From: Metellina segmentata
Taxonomy: Eukaryota; Arthropoda; Arachnida; Araneae; Tetragnathidae
DNA: 64,000 bases
NCBI GenBank assembly: GCA_947359465.1
Contig: OX375883.1
Span: forward strand, 89,708,911 to 89,772,910
Reading direction: 5' to 3'
Shown here: piece by piece, positions 47,190-57,677 of the stretch
How the letters are laid out: each line of letters begins with the position of its first letter
How positions within the stretch are numbered: position 1 is the stretch's first letter
Translations under genes and position numbers: made by a program
The notes under the pieces: model-generated
The model's database searches: none
Told to the model about the DNA's origin: nothing
Seen by the model: the letters and a program-made list of their open reading frames with translations, nothing else

Positions 47190-47617
47190 CAAAATCTAGA
47201 TAAGCCCATTTTGAAACATTAAAAATGTATGTAATAAAGTATGAGTCATGATTTCTCCTAGGCATACTATTTGTGGATGATCGGTAAAACTTTCACAAAG
47301 CCAAATCGTAAAAATTCCTAACCAATTGTTTTTCATAGAACCTCAAGCAAACAAAATTATAAATCATAATCACAGTGGGAAATTTATCCCATATGCAGGA
47401 AATGTGAAGTTAATAGGTGTGTTTTGCAAGCAATCAACGTGCACACAAAACAAGCTCAGTAGAGCAATCAGGCGAGGATATTGCTTACTATATCACTTGT
47501 AAATAAGATGTGCATGTAATATAGATTTGATAAATTAATAGTAAAATGTAAATATATTGTGTTATTATTAAAAGCAGCTCATTTTCTTCAGTTTTCTAAA
47601 TTTCATTCCTATATTGT
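47190..47617. other. no gene recognised
   Basis: AT-rich spacer between a SINE and an old hAT element. Confidence 0.5.
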
Positions 47618-47841
47618 TAGTGATTCTCAACCTTTTTATAGTCTCGGCACACTTTTAGGTCCATTGCATGGTCACATTTGAACTCGTAATTTTAAGATTA
47701 ATAGTTATACCGAGGTCACAAATTATAACTTATGAAATTGTGTATATTTTTTATACCATTCTTTTATGTCACAGATACTTTAGGCATAATTATATTACTT
47801 TTGATCAATGTTTTTTTGTACAAGTTAATTTGTTTATTAGT

Positions 47842-50800
47842 GTCACGTGCGGGACATGCAAAGTCAACTACTTGTAAATAGCTATATGTACCAAAAGATA
47901 TTTCTGCTCTTTTAATTCAGAAATCATTAAATTAAAATTACATTTAGATAGACAAAAGTCCAAAGTAAGAGTAGCAGTAATATCATTTGTAAATATTAAT
48001 ATTTAAATTATTAAAAAAATTTAAATGTGTACTGTCACTTGCGGGAAATCAATGTCACGTGCGGGACTTTTTGCAAACATAAATGGAAGGCGTAATTTTA
48101 AGTGTTAAAAAATTCTAAACAAAATTCTACTGCATATTTTAACATTGTATGACTATTTATTTAAGTGATCTCAAATTTATAAGCATGTTATTACTTAGCT
48201 TATAATACATTTAATATACATAATTATGTAATAAAATACAGATCATCATGAACTCAAAATTTATTTATAAATTTAAAATGTCCTCTGTTGTTAACAACAA
48301 TAGGTGCTGATATTTTTTTAACAACATCTTTTAGCATGTATAGAATTTTTTTCCGGTTGCTGTGGGCACTTGTAATATGTGCCAGATTTCACCACAACAG
48401 ACACTTCAACACAATCTGGACCAGCAACACATGTGATTTCACCTGGATAATTAATTCCATCGTGTGTCACCACTACCCCTTCACTCTCTTGTATGCGTAA
48501 ATTTTTCTCTGCGATTGGTAACTTTGTGACATCTTTTGGTTGGCACTTTAAAAGTTCGAAGAAATTATATTTTACATTGTCATATTTAATGACATGAAAA
48601 GTTGAAACACCAGGAATTCCCTTTACATTATAACATGGCTTTTGTGATAAAAATATTTTGGATATTTTCTTCAGATTTATGCATAATCATAGTTGCTTTG
48701 ATGGCCTTGTGTGCAACATGGACAAAATCTGCGGCTCCCTGAACAATTGTCTCATTTTTCTTGCTCATAACTACTTGACGTACAAGCCGCTTAACATTTC
48801 CTTCAATACCATCAATGATACCTTTCCCGTGTGAAGTAGAAAAGTATTTCCATGTAAAGAGCTTTTTTTATATTTTTCTCGATAGAATCTGTAAAACTTT
48901 CACCATTCTTGTTCTTAAATTCAGATGATGGTTCATCGCTCCATATAATTTCCTCTCTTAAAGATATCATTTTCATAAAGTAAATCATATAGCACTGTAA
49001 GCATAGAATATATTGTATCCTTGTCTTCGTTTAGAACATCAGTGCATAAAAGATATGTACTGCAGCACCCATTGACAAATGTTGCAGCTGTAAAAAGAGT
49101 TACACTAGATCTTGACCAAAGGGCAGTTTGGATCTCATTTTGATATTCGCATGAAAGTCGACTTGTAAGACACGTTTCCCGTTTGCTTACTTGTCACATT
49201 GAAATGCATCATCTTGTATGCGTTTTACATTCACATGTTGTATTACTTTTGCCGTGTTTATTGAGAGATCATCATGCAATTCAGCAGCGCATCCTTCTTT
49301 TTTTTTTTTAAACTGATTTTAGTCTTCCATTATGATCTTTTCCCCACTCTTTCCTCATTACTGATTCTTCGGGATCTGTAGGTAATTTTAAAAGGTTCCC
49401 ATCAGAACATGTACTACAATAGTTCTGCCAACAAATGGAATCGAGTGTATTGTCACTTAACTGATTTTCCCAAAAGTTGCCTTCCTAAATCAGTTTCAAT
49501 ACTTTAAGTTGTAGCATAAAATTTTCGTGTATTTTGCATCGGCACTGATCTGCTGGTGTATTCTTGAGAAACAATATATTTGCTGGTCTCAAAGAACAGA
49601 ACTTTGAAAATCCAAATGCAAAATTTGGTTTTTCTGCATGAAATATGGCAAATGCTTCTCTTAAGTACATTGTCATGTAATATTTAGTATAAGTACAGTT
49701 TTTTTCCCATTTTTCCTAACAGTGATTTTATTTCTAATACCTGGGCAGGTTTATACAATGTCAGGTTGGATGTTAAACTCTTTCACTGCATTAAAATTCT
49801 GACTAGGTTCAGATGCTGAGATGTTGGGTGCAGAGGTCATGAAATCTGTCATATTATTAGTAACTCTTTTCACTAAGCCTGCACAGCGCGTTTATGTGTT
49901 GAATCTGGCAGTGCTCTTAAAATTTTGTGTAAAGCTTTACTAAAGAATTGTTTCGAGCGATACGGGGATGGTAAAGGTGAATTTATGGTACTGCTGGGTG
50001 GTTGCATAGTCACTGCAGGTGAACATCGTTTTTTTTTTTTTTTTGCTCGTTGCAATCTCTTTCTATTGCGTTCGTACAACCTGTATTTTTCCTTTTCAGC
50101 ATCTGACATGCTAGTCTTTTTCTCCTTTTTAAGATCATTTATCCTTTCATTTTTTTTGAGCTGAAAATTTGGATTTTCCAACAACTTCTTCTCCTTTATT
50201 CTTTTCATTCTTGCTGCACTTGGATATTTTTTGTTTTCCATTCCTGAAGGATTAAAAAAGGCACTAAGATTAATAAATATTTCAAATAGTTGCAACTACT
50301 GTACTAATGCAAATAAGTTTGGAAGGTGGAGTGTTATTGATAAAGCAAGTAACTTTCTTTTCATGTTATGGGTTTATATTAATATAAAACAATAATAAAT
50401 AATGATTCAGTATATTATCGTGTTTGATTTAAGAGACTTAATTTAAATATAATATCAAGGCACTAATTGTTTGAACAAAGAAAAAACACTGAAAACTGCA
50501 ATGCATTGAAATTACTAGTTCCTTTTACAAAGGTAACCAAACTATGTGTGCCCAGTCGTTACCCCAGTGACTTACACCTTCAAGCTGGCAACAAAATTTT
50601 TTTTTCATGCAAATTTATAGAAATCCTTTTTCTAACTCTAAAAATATGAACCAGTGCTTGAAAATATCGCATACCCTCATTTACACTAATTAAAAAAAAC
50701 AAGCAATGTTGGTGTCTCACACGTGACATGTCACGTGCGGGACAATGTGTTTGTATCAGTTCATTTTGAAAATAAATTATGTACAGTTACAATAGTACAC

Positions 50801-50910
50801 AAAATAAAAGTAGCTTTATTATCTCCTTTACAAATAGTATTTAAATGTCATAGAAATAATTATTTTTTTCACAAATTTAAAAATATCTTCTTTTGTGTCA
50901 CGTGCGGGAC
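47842..50910. repeat. GTCACGTGCGGGAC motif in four direct copies
   Basis: Exact copies at 47842-47855, 48054-48067, 50730-50743 and 50897-50910, all in the same orientation. A variant, GTCACTTGCGGGA, lies near 48033. They fall in pairs on either side of the coding relic at 48290-50244. Confidence 0.93.
48290..50244 (-). pseudogene. unclassified transposon protein, broken (SDxxSSEFKN...SHGKG type)
   Basis: From ATG 50244 (MENKKYPSAARMKRIKEK...) there is a basic, coiled N-terminus with KYRLYERNRKRLQRAKKKKK, then SPYRSKQFFSKALHKI. In later, shifting frames come a cysteine-containing segment near 49.4 kb (CWQNYCSTC), LQVDFHANIKM near 49.17 kb and WSDEPSSEFKNKN at 48.93 kb. STSHGKGIIDGI follows near 48.83 kb. 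This order matches a widespread arthropod transposon protein I remember but cannot name. The VDF and WSD aspartates look like an RNase H-fold DDE nuclease. Many stops and shifts are present. Confidence 0.65.
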
Positions 50911-51464
50911 ACTATAAACAAAGGTATTTTATTGGTTTGGTAAGGGTCTGATATAAATGTAAAGGAATTTATAAATGCATACATTTATAATATAAATTTA
51001 GACTTACCTTTGTTGTAAGATTTGTAAACATATTTTTTTTCCCTGTCTTCTAAAGTTAACACTAGAAGTTTAACCTAAAATTCAAAACATGTGACTATGG
51101 TTGGCAGTCATTTTCAAAGTGCTGTGTTGCCACTTCAGTAAAAAGAAGTTTCGATTTTTTTAAAGAAAAATACAATTCAAACTATTAGCTATCAATAAAT
51201 AATAAAAAAAATAGTTGAAACTAATTTAAAAATTTTGTGCTCTGGTTGACCTTTTTGTGGAATGGCCCTTTAACGATTTCAAAATTTGGCGGCACACAAA
51301 GAAAAAGATAAGTTTAAAAGTTGTTTACGTACCTATAATACACTGTGTTAAATAGTTTATGATGATAATTCTGAATGTAAAATAAAATAATACGTACTAC
51401 AAAAACAACAGTACGTTTATTAAGGGATTAATTACAAGGTAATAATAAGAATACTCTTAATGAG

Positions 51465-51625
51465 AAATTTGAGCTTGATGTTTTTCGATAATTCAATTTA
51501 TATTTGGTCGTAAAAATGACAATGCTACTCTCATATCGTCTTCTACATTTAACAGACTCGATCTTTTTTTCGTTTTTATGTTGGTTAATTCTGAAAATTC
51601 GAATTCACACAAATAAGATGCAGAA
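51465..51625 (-). pseudogene. hAT transposase C-terminal fragment
   Basis: The minus strand reads ASYLCEFEFSELTNIKTKK, then EDDMRVALSFLRPNIN, then a stop and a short tail. This is the same dimerisation segment as at 35032-35223 and 11.28 kb. One internal stop is seen; nothing upstream of it survives. Confidence 0.8.
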
Positions 51626-51829
51626 AATTGTAATAATATTTTAAATATAAATACAACAGTTTTCTTTTACTGTGTACTTTTCTTCAATTTGAACAAACTT
51701 TACTCGTAATAAAAAAAAGCATTATAATTTTTACTACATACATTTCTAAAATTTGCGGCACTCTCTAAGAATTTGGTGGCACAGAAAAGTGCCGCGGCAC
51801 AGTAGTTGAGAATCACTGCTTTATGTGTA

Positions 51830-52535
51830 TTCTGTGTAACAATTGATTTACATTTAACTTTTGTGGCATAAATAATCGTAAACTTTTGTATGCAAAATAG
51901 TAGTAAGGATGCCGTTTAAATTTTACAGTTAATACTACTGGTGTTAAACCAACACCGGCAAGTGTTTTAAGGGTCATAGAAGTGCAGGCTGCTCCAGTGT
52001 TAACTAATCTCATGTACCTGTCTTTGGTATTAAATGTTATTGATCTGATACACACAAAACTAATACTATGCTGATTAATGATTTCTTAATTGTCCTGTCA
52101 TTGTTTTCAGGCATGAATTTTGATTTGATTTAAATCGTGTTTTTGAGATAAAAATCATTTTTGAATCAGTATACCCTGATTGCTGAGTACTTGTTTCTGT
52201 TAACTTGTTTTCTTATGTATTAAAAATTTGTTCAAAATTTTTACCATTGATTTTTAAATTATTAATACAAAAATTACTCTATTTTCAGCTCTTATTTTGA
52301 TTCTTAGTTTCTTTTGTTGAGACTAAATACAGACAGAATGGACATATTCAACAACGGTAAGATTAGTTCTGGTATCATGTTTCTATTTGTAATTTTCACT
52401 TTCTCTTTTTTTTTTAAATACTTGAAACTTACGAGACTAATATTTTTCTCGTCTACTTTTTCTGCTGTTCTGACAAACTTTGGATCAGATACTGTACGTC
52501 TCTTGAGTTAACAGCACGTACCTTAAATATTATAA

Positions 52536-52541
<6 letters not shown>
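51830..52541. other. no confident gene; possible first exon near 52338
   Basis: A small ATG-containing segment (ATGGACATATTCAACAACG) sits between AG and GTAAGA at 52338-52356. It could be a short first exon of the gene downstream, but the reading phase does not join cleanly to the exons at 56.3 kb, so it is not called. Confidence 0.3.

Positions 52542-52566
<25 letters not shown>
52542..52566. repeat. (TA)n microsatellite
   Basis: A run of TA next to the tail of the SINE at 52568. It may have grown from the SINE's terminal repeat. Confidence 0.9.
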
Positions 52567-52567
<1 letters not shown>

Positions 52568-52569
<2 letters not shown>

Positions 52570-52825
52570 CTAATGGCGGGCAAATTTTGACCGAACGTCA
52601 TTGGCCACAACAAGGCCGGAAGTGATGGCCACTTGTGAAGGAGCACCCAGTGGGAGGGCCACCATTGCCCCTAACAATTACATCGTAATTTTGAACCATG
52701 TTCAGATGACAAAGCAACACCTAAGCTGGTATACGCTTACAAACATCCATGCCCGAACCCGGATTCGAACCGAGGACCTTCCGATCTAGAGGCTAACACC
52801 TTAACCACTATACCGGTTGGTCGGC
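52568..52825 (-). mobile_element. family B SINE (same head, different tail)
   Basis: Minus strand: head GCCGACCAACCGGTATAGTG and B-box GGTTCGAATCCGGG, then a shortened core CAGCTTAGGTGTTGCTTTGT. The new tail reads GGGGCAATGGTGGCCCTCCC and ACTTCCGGCCTTGT. Flanking TTATAAAGATATAT on both sides is the target duplication. Confidence 0.93.
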
Positions 52826-52921
52826 TTATAAAGATATATTAGTTCTGAAAGAATTAAATCAAAATTTTCACGAAGAAATAAACCTCTACGATTTGTAATT
52901 TTAGAGAATGATGGTGTTATA

Positions 52922-53986
52922 CAGTACAACAGACCTCGAAATAGATTTTTTAATACAAGTGCACCTTGTGCACCTGTTTTTAAGTTAGTTGCACAGTTTA
53001 TATTTTAGGTGCACATTTAAAAAAACGTAATATAAGAGCATTAATGTAATGTAAACTACTTTATTAGTTAGGTATGTTTGGATGTGTTACTAGTAGATAG
53101 TAAATAAGAATATTTAAACATTTTTTTTCTGCCAAATTATTACTTGCAAATATTTAGTCGTCATCAGACATTGGTGGGCAGTCAGAAACGTCTAAGTTTT
53201 TGGCAGATCTTTACCCATAACGTTTAGTGTCCATCCTTCTTTTTGTATTTTTAATCCATTGCAACACATCATTTTCTGAATTAAAGTTTTCGCATAGTGT
53301 GTATTTAGGAATTTTAACTACGTTACATTATAGCGAGAGAAGTAGATACTAATATTTTGTTCAGAAATCAAAATAATATAAAATACGTTTCCCCCGCTCA
53401 TTTTTAACGATAGGTGCACCTATCGTTAATATACGTAGTGCACATACCCATCGTTATTATATGCAGTGCACCAAGAGGGAAAAAATTAGGTGAAAAGTTT
53501 TATTTTCATGTGCACAGGTCCCGGGTATTTCGAGCCCTGCAGTACAAAGTCCAAAATCCGGACGTTTTGCAAACTAGCGTTTTTTTCTCTAACTTTTTTC
53601 TTTTTTTTCCCCCTATCTTTTTTAAGAACAATTTGTAACGAACAAGGTGTTCAACCTGTACCAAATTGATGAAACAACGCAAAATAACGGACATGTTCAG
53701 AGTAAAAACCACGCAGAAAAATTAAGACGATTTGTAAGAAAATGTGTTGCATGGTATTAAGTATTTTTTCCTTTTTTAAAAATTATTCCTATTTATATAT
53801 CTGCTTTTTTAGTATTGCAAACGTATTCCGGACGTAAATGGCGAAAGCAAAAATTCACGCGCTGGGAGAGAGGGGGTTAGATTAGGGGTTTTTTGACAAC
53901 AAAACTGCAATTAACGCAAAATCCGGAAAAGTCCGAAATCCGGAATGGCCGAGGTTCGGAGGTTTCACATTTTGGACTTTGTACTG
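52922..53986. mobile_element. pogo/mariner-like MITE, split by a hAT
   Basis: TA flanks lie at 52920-52921 and 53987-53988. The ends read CAGTACAAAGTCCAAAAT from each side; on the left this becomes visible only after removing the hAT at 52930-53539. No transposase. Short ORFs (53506-54070) are TIR shadows. Confidence 0.85.
52930..53539. mobile_element. small hAT element inside a TIR
   Basis: Ends CAGACCTCGAAATA and, reversed, CAGGGCTCGAAATA. The 8-bp duplication CAGTACAA lies at 52922-52929 and 53540-53547. GTGCACC/GGTGCAC words are repeated in the interior. It has no coding content. Confidence 0.92.
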
Positions 53987-53988
53987 TA

Positions 53989-55941
53989 TATGCAATGAAA
54001 AGGAGCAATCTTCATTCAGTGTTTCGAAACTAAAGAGTTTTCTTTTTGTCGGATGTGACATTTCATCCAATACTCCTCAAAAACAATGGGTCTTTGTCTA
54101 AGCAAAATTTACCTGTTCTGTACAAGAAATATCACTAAACATCATCTCTATTATGCTTTTTGAAGATTTATACACGACTTGTAAAATGAAACGGGCAATT
54201 TTCATTTCTAAACCAAAATGGGACTATACTATCCAGCCAAAAATTTCTTGTCACCCATTATTATTGATACCATATAAATTTGTGCCTTTTTATCACTGTG
54301 TATAACTCAATTTTAGTGAATAAAGCTTTATGAATGAAGTTTTGAGGCATTTAGAAATTAATTTCTAAAATTCAAAAGAAATTCCTTTAATTATGTTCTT
54401 TTTTCATTCATTTTGTTTAGAAAACATTTAAATACAAAATCGATTTGGAGGCACATAGCTTTTACTATTATTGCAAACCTAGTTTATTATAGTCATGCTA
54501 ATTCAGAATTCATACAGTCCATTAGAATACCTTTGTTTATAAAAGTTCTGTAACTGTTTAATAATTTGACAATTTTTCCTTAAAATGTTTTTAATTTCAA
54601 CAAATGTTACTTTTTTACTGTCAGGAAAATGAGTGAATGATTGTAAAGATGTTTAAGATTCAAATATTTAATGAGAAAATACTTGTAAGTTTTTCAAGCT
54701 TCGTTCAAATACTGATAATTTTACTTTGTTTCAACTCAAAAATGTTTAGGTATTATGTATTCTAAATATTAATTTTCTTAGAAAAATTTTGACCAACCAA
54801 ATTACCTTTGTGTGGTTTTAAAAATGTGCATGAGAACTTGGTAAAAACAATAACTCAAGAGGTTCGTATTGTTATAGTTTTCAAATGTATTGAAAACCCA
54901 AGTAATAAAAGTTAATGGAATTTTTAATGTCCCCATATATAAAATTCCAGCACTAAACTTAAAAACATCTACAATTAAAATATATAGACCATCTTAATTT
55001 ATTATTAAAATATAGTAAATAACCCATTTATAAATCAGAAATATTAATTTAGTGAGAAATATTGATACATTCGCGATACATAATGTAGTATTCAAAGGCG
55101 AGGGGTGTATTTAAGTTTCAAAACTAAATTTTTGTATAGTACATAATGCATTTCACTCATATAAAAAATGAGCATACAATGACACTCAATTTAAACTGAA
55201 TTCACAATTTTATGCTACAAAGCAGTTTTTTCAAAACTGACAAAAATAACATTCTTTTCTCACCTGTGAATTAGTTTCTTCAAATTTCATATTTTAACTT
55301 TTAATTTTGAAATGTGCTCTTTTGACATCTGACTAATCAGTATAAATGTTTAATATTTTATAATTGATTTTCATTGTGTTTATTGCTTCCAAGATATCTT
55401 TATCGAACATGTCTGCTAAAAATATATACATATTTATTATTTTTTCTTCAATATTTGTTTTGAAGTTTAATCACATAAGTATTACCTTTATTCACTTTAA
55501 AATGTTTTGCCAGATTTTCTTTTCGTATATATATATATAGAACTATCTGTAGAATTATCTGAGAAAACTCATGTGCTTGAACTTGTATTTAAAAACTAAA
55601 AATAATGTAAATGATACAACATTTATACTATTTAATTTCTGTACTTCTAGCAAGTTCTTTAAAAGAAAAGGTATGCAACATTTAGTGTCGATATAATATA
55701 AAACATCTTTCTAATGTATGTACTGCATGCACTAAAAGCATACGTGCCCTAAAAGATTACTGTGTTATGTAATTAAAGTGAGCTCCCCCTCTCTAATATT
55801 CTGCTTTTTGTGTTTGATATAACATTTTAGTTACACTCTTTTCTTTATTAACTGCAGTCGAAGTAAATGCGCTATTAATTTGCTCACCTCTGTACTGTCT
55901 TCCTGTCTTGGAAAAAACTTGGCTTTTTAGTTCCCTAAAAT
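53989..55941. other. no gene recognised; probable intron or intergenic DNA
   Basis: AT-rich with no ORFs of note. A 20-bp segment between AG and GTATGC (55651-55670) has splice-like borders, but is too short to support. Confidence 0.5.
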
Positions 55942-56207
55942 GCCGACCAACCGGTATAGTGGTTAAGGTGTTAGCCTCTAGATCGGAAGGTCCCCGGTTC
56001 GAATCCGGGTTCGGGCATGGATGTTTGTAAGCGTATACCAGCTTAGGTGTTGCTTCGTCATCTGAACATGGTTCAAAATTACGATGTAATTGTTAGGGGC
56101 AATGATGGCCCTCCCACTGGGTGCTCCTTCACAAGTGGCCATCACTTCCGGCCTTGTAATGGCCAATGACTTCGGTCAAAATGTGCCCCCGCCATTAGAA
56201 AAAAAAA
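55942..56207 (+). mobile_element. family B SINE
   Basis: Head GCCGACCAACCGGTATAGTG and B-box GGTTCGAATCCGGG, then the short core. The tail GGGGCAATGATGGCCCTCCC runs to an A-run at 56200. The target duplication AGTTCCCTAAAAT lies at 55929-55941 and 56208-56220. Confidence 0.95.
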
Positions 56208-56323
56208 AGTTCCCTAAAATTTCTGTTGCCTGACTGTTTTCAATATTGTAGCATGGTTGTGTCTAAAATGTATTAATTCTATTTTGTTATTTTCTGGTTC
56301 ATCTTTTAATGATGAATAAATAG

Positions 56324-57175
56324 ACAAGTCGAGGAAAATCCGGATTCAGAGGAATTCCCGTTCCCGTTGACTGAAGAAGATTCTTTTAGTTTGTTGTTCC
56401 CTGATCTGATGGATTGTAAGTAAAAATCTACTGCTTCAGGCACTTGCTTCTCTAAACATTTAAAAAAGAATTATTTTGGGAAGATTCTCATTGAATGGTT
56501 TTTAACATGAAGAATACGTAATTTCACCATACGTCTCGTTTTGAACGGGACCGTTCCGTTTATAGGTAGGCCGTCCTAGAGTGCCTATATAATAAGAGTG
56601 GCGACAAGGGACCAAATATGGCCCAATGCGCATGCGCGGCAGCCATTTTCTACCAGAATCGTCTCAAAGAAGATTGCTGGGCGAATTAATATGTTATTTC
56701 ATGGAGAACAAAAAGCATATGATTGTTATAATATGAGTAGTATAACCATGATCATATCTGTATCACCCATTTGGGTTGATCATATTTGTATCACCGCGTT
56801 CGCGTTGCTGAATCCCCCTCTTTTGGGTGAAAGTGATGTGATTATGGGAATACTACTTTGTTTATAGATTTAAAAACTTACTTTCATCCGTTATTCGGAA
56901 CCGGCCTGCCGAACTTGGAAAATGTTCCAGTCTACAAAGTAAGGATTTACAAAACTTACCATTTACATCGTGTAGAACAGGGTGGTGCTAGTGTTGAAAT
57001 GCTTCTGCCTGCAGAACTATCTTCGGAAAATTTCAATAAAATATACGAAATTCACCAAACAAAAGTTCTGCAGACCGTTTGGCCTGTTTATTTAAATGCT
57101 TACAAACAATGTTTTACAAAAGATAAAAAAATAAGAAGGTGTTACAAATATAATCAAACATACCAAATTAGCTAG
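56324..57175 (+). CDS. unknown host-like gene, two 3' exons
   Basis: Exon one (about 56324-56415) lies between an AG acceptor (AATAG) and a good donor (GTAAGT). It codes an acidic stretch with VEENPDSEEFPFPLTEED and FPDLMD. Exon two (56870-57175) follows acceptor TTTATAG. The phase (1) of the donor matches the acceptor, so the frame continues into LKTYFHPLFGTGLPNLENVP and on to VEMLLPAELSSENFNKIYEI, VLQTVWPVYLNAYKQCF and a stop at 57175. It is open throughout both exons, which is notable in this AT-rich DNA. I do not recognise the family and see no signal peptide or membrane segment. Upstream exons were not found. It could be a single-copy gene or an uncharacterised transposon ORF. Confidence 0.45.
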
Positions 57176-57188
57176 AAAAAAAAGTGAT

Positions 57189-57568
57189 TCAAATACAGTG
57201 CCATACTTCATCTGTTTCTACATCTGTTGCACTCAGATGGTTAGGGTGGTATAGGCTGGACATGATCAGAACGTCCACAGTGTCCATTGTCAAAAAAATG
57301 TCTGTCCACGTTAAAGTTTTATAACATTTGGGGCATGATTTGATTGTGGGATCATGCTCCCTTGTTTCTCCCACATGTGGTTTCAGAGGTTTCAAATTTG
57401 TCCCCGGATCTTTTAGTAAGGGAATTACACAGGCCCTGTGAAAAGCATGCTGGCATCTTGATAATTTTATGTTATGAGTAGCACAGTATCGTGCTGTCAC
57501 TATATTAAAATCCCATCCTCTGCACTGTGTGAAGCAAATATTTTTTTGACAGATTGCACAGTTCGAAG
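57189..57568 (-). CDS. RING-H2 zinc-finger exon
   Basis: The minus-strand frame begins after a splice-like acceptor (TTCTTATAG at about 57577-57569); no ATG is present, so it looks like a 3' exon. It encodes CAICQKNICF, then LSRCQHAFHRACVIPLL (C-x-H-x2-H-x2-C), then KSCPKCYKTLTWTDIF, i.e. the C3H2C3 order of a RING-H2 finger, and ends at 57189. The CPxCxKxLxWxDI end recalls the zinc finger of the SLX1 endonuclease, but that is only suggestive. It lies 110 bp past the Polinton polymerase stop and converges on the plus-strand gene with 13 bp between stops. It may be a host exon or an accessory Polinton exon. Confidence 0.5.
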
Positions 57569-57677
57569 CTATAAGAACATGAATAAAAAAATAGATTTTT
57601 TGTAACAAAAGAAACACGTATACACACAAAATTTGTTTCTCTCTTAGAAACAAGTGTAAAACAATATGAATTTTTTA

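Larger units (their letters stand above)
47618..51818 (-). mobile_element. old hAT element interrupted by another transposon
   Basis: The left end is TAGTGATTCTCAACC; the right end, reversed, is CAGTGATTCTCAACTACTG. Inside each end lie GGCACAC-type words (TCTCGGCACAC at 47642, TTGGCGGCACACAAAG near 51285, TGCCGCGGCAC at 51790). The C-terminal part of a hAT transposase is at 51465-51625 on the minus strand. The 8-bp duplication is no longer clear. About 3.5 kb of foreign sequence lies in the middle. Confidence 0.65.

Noticed and set aside
53506..54070. ORFs on the minus strand with VQNVKPPNLGHSGFRTFP-like sequence
   Set aside because: They translate the terminal repeat of the pogo-like MITE and its internal repeats.
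52338..55670. Two tiny exon-like segments (52338-52356 and 55651-55670) upstream of the unknown gene
   Set aside because: Splice-like borders are present, but the combined reading phase does not enter the exon at 56324 in its open frame.
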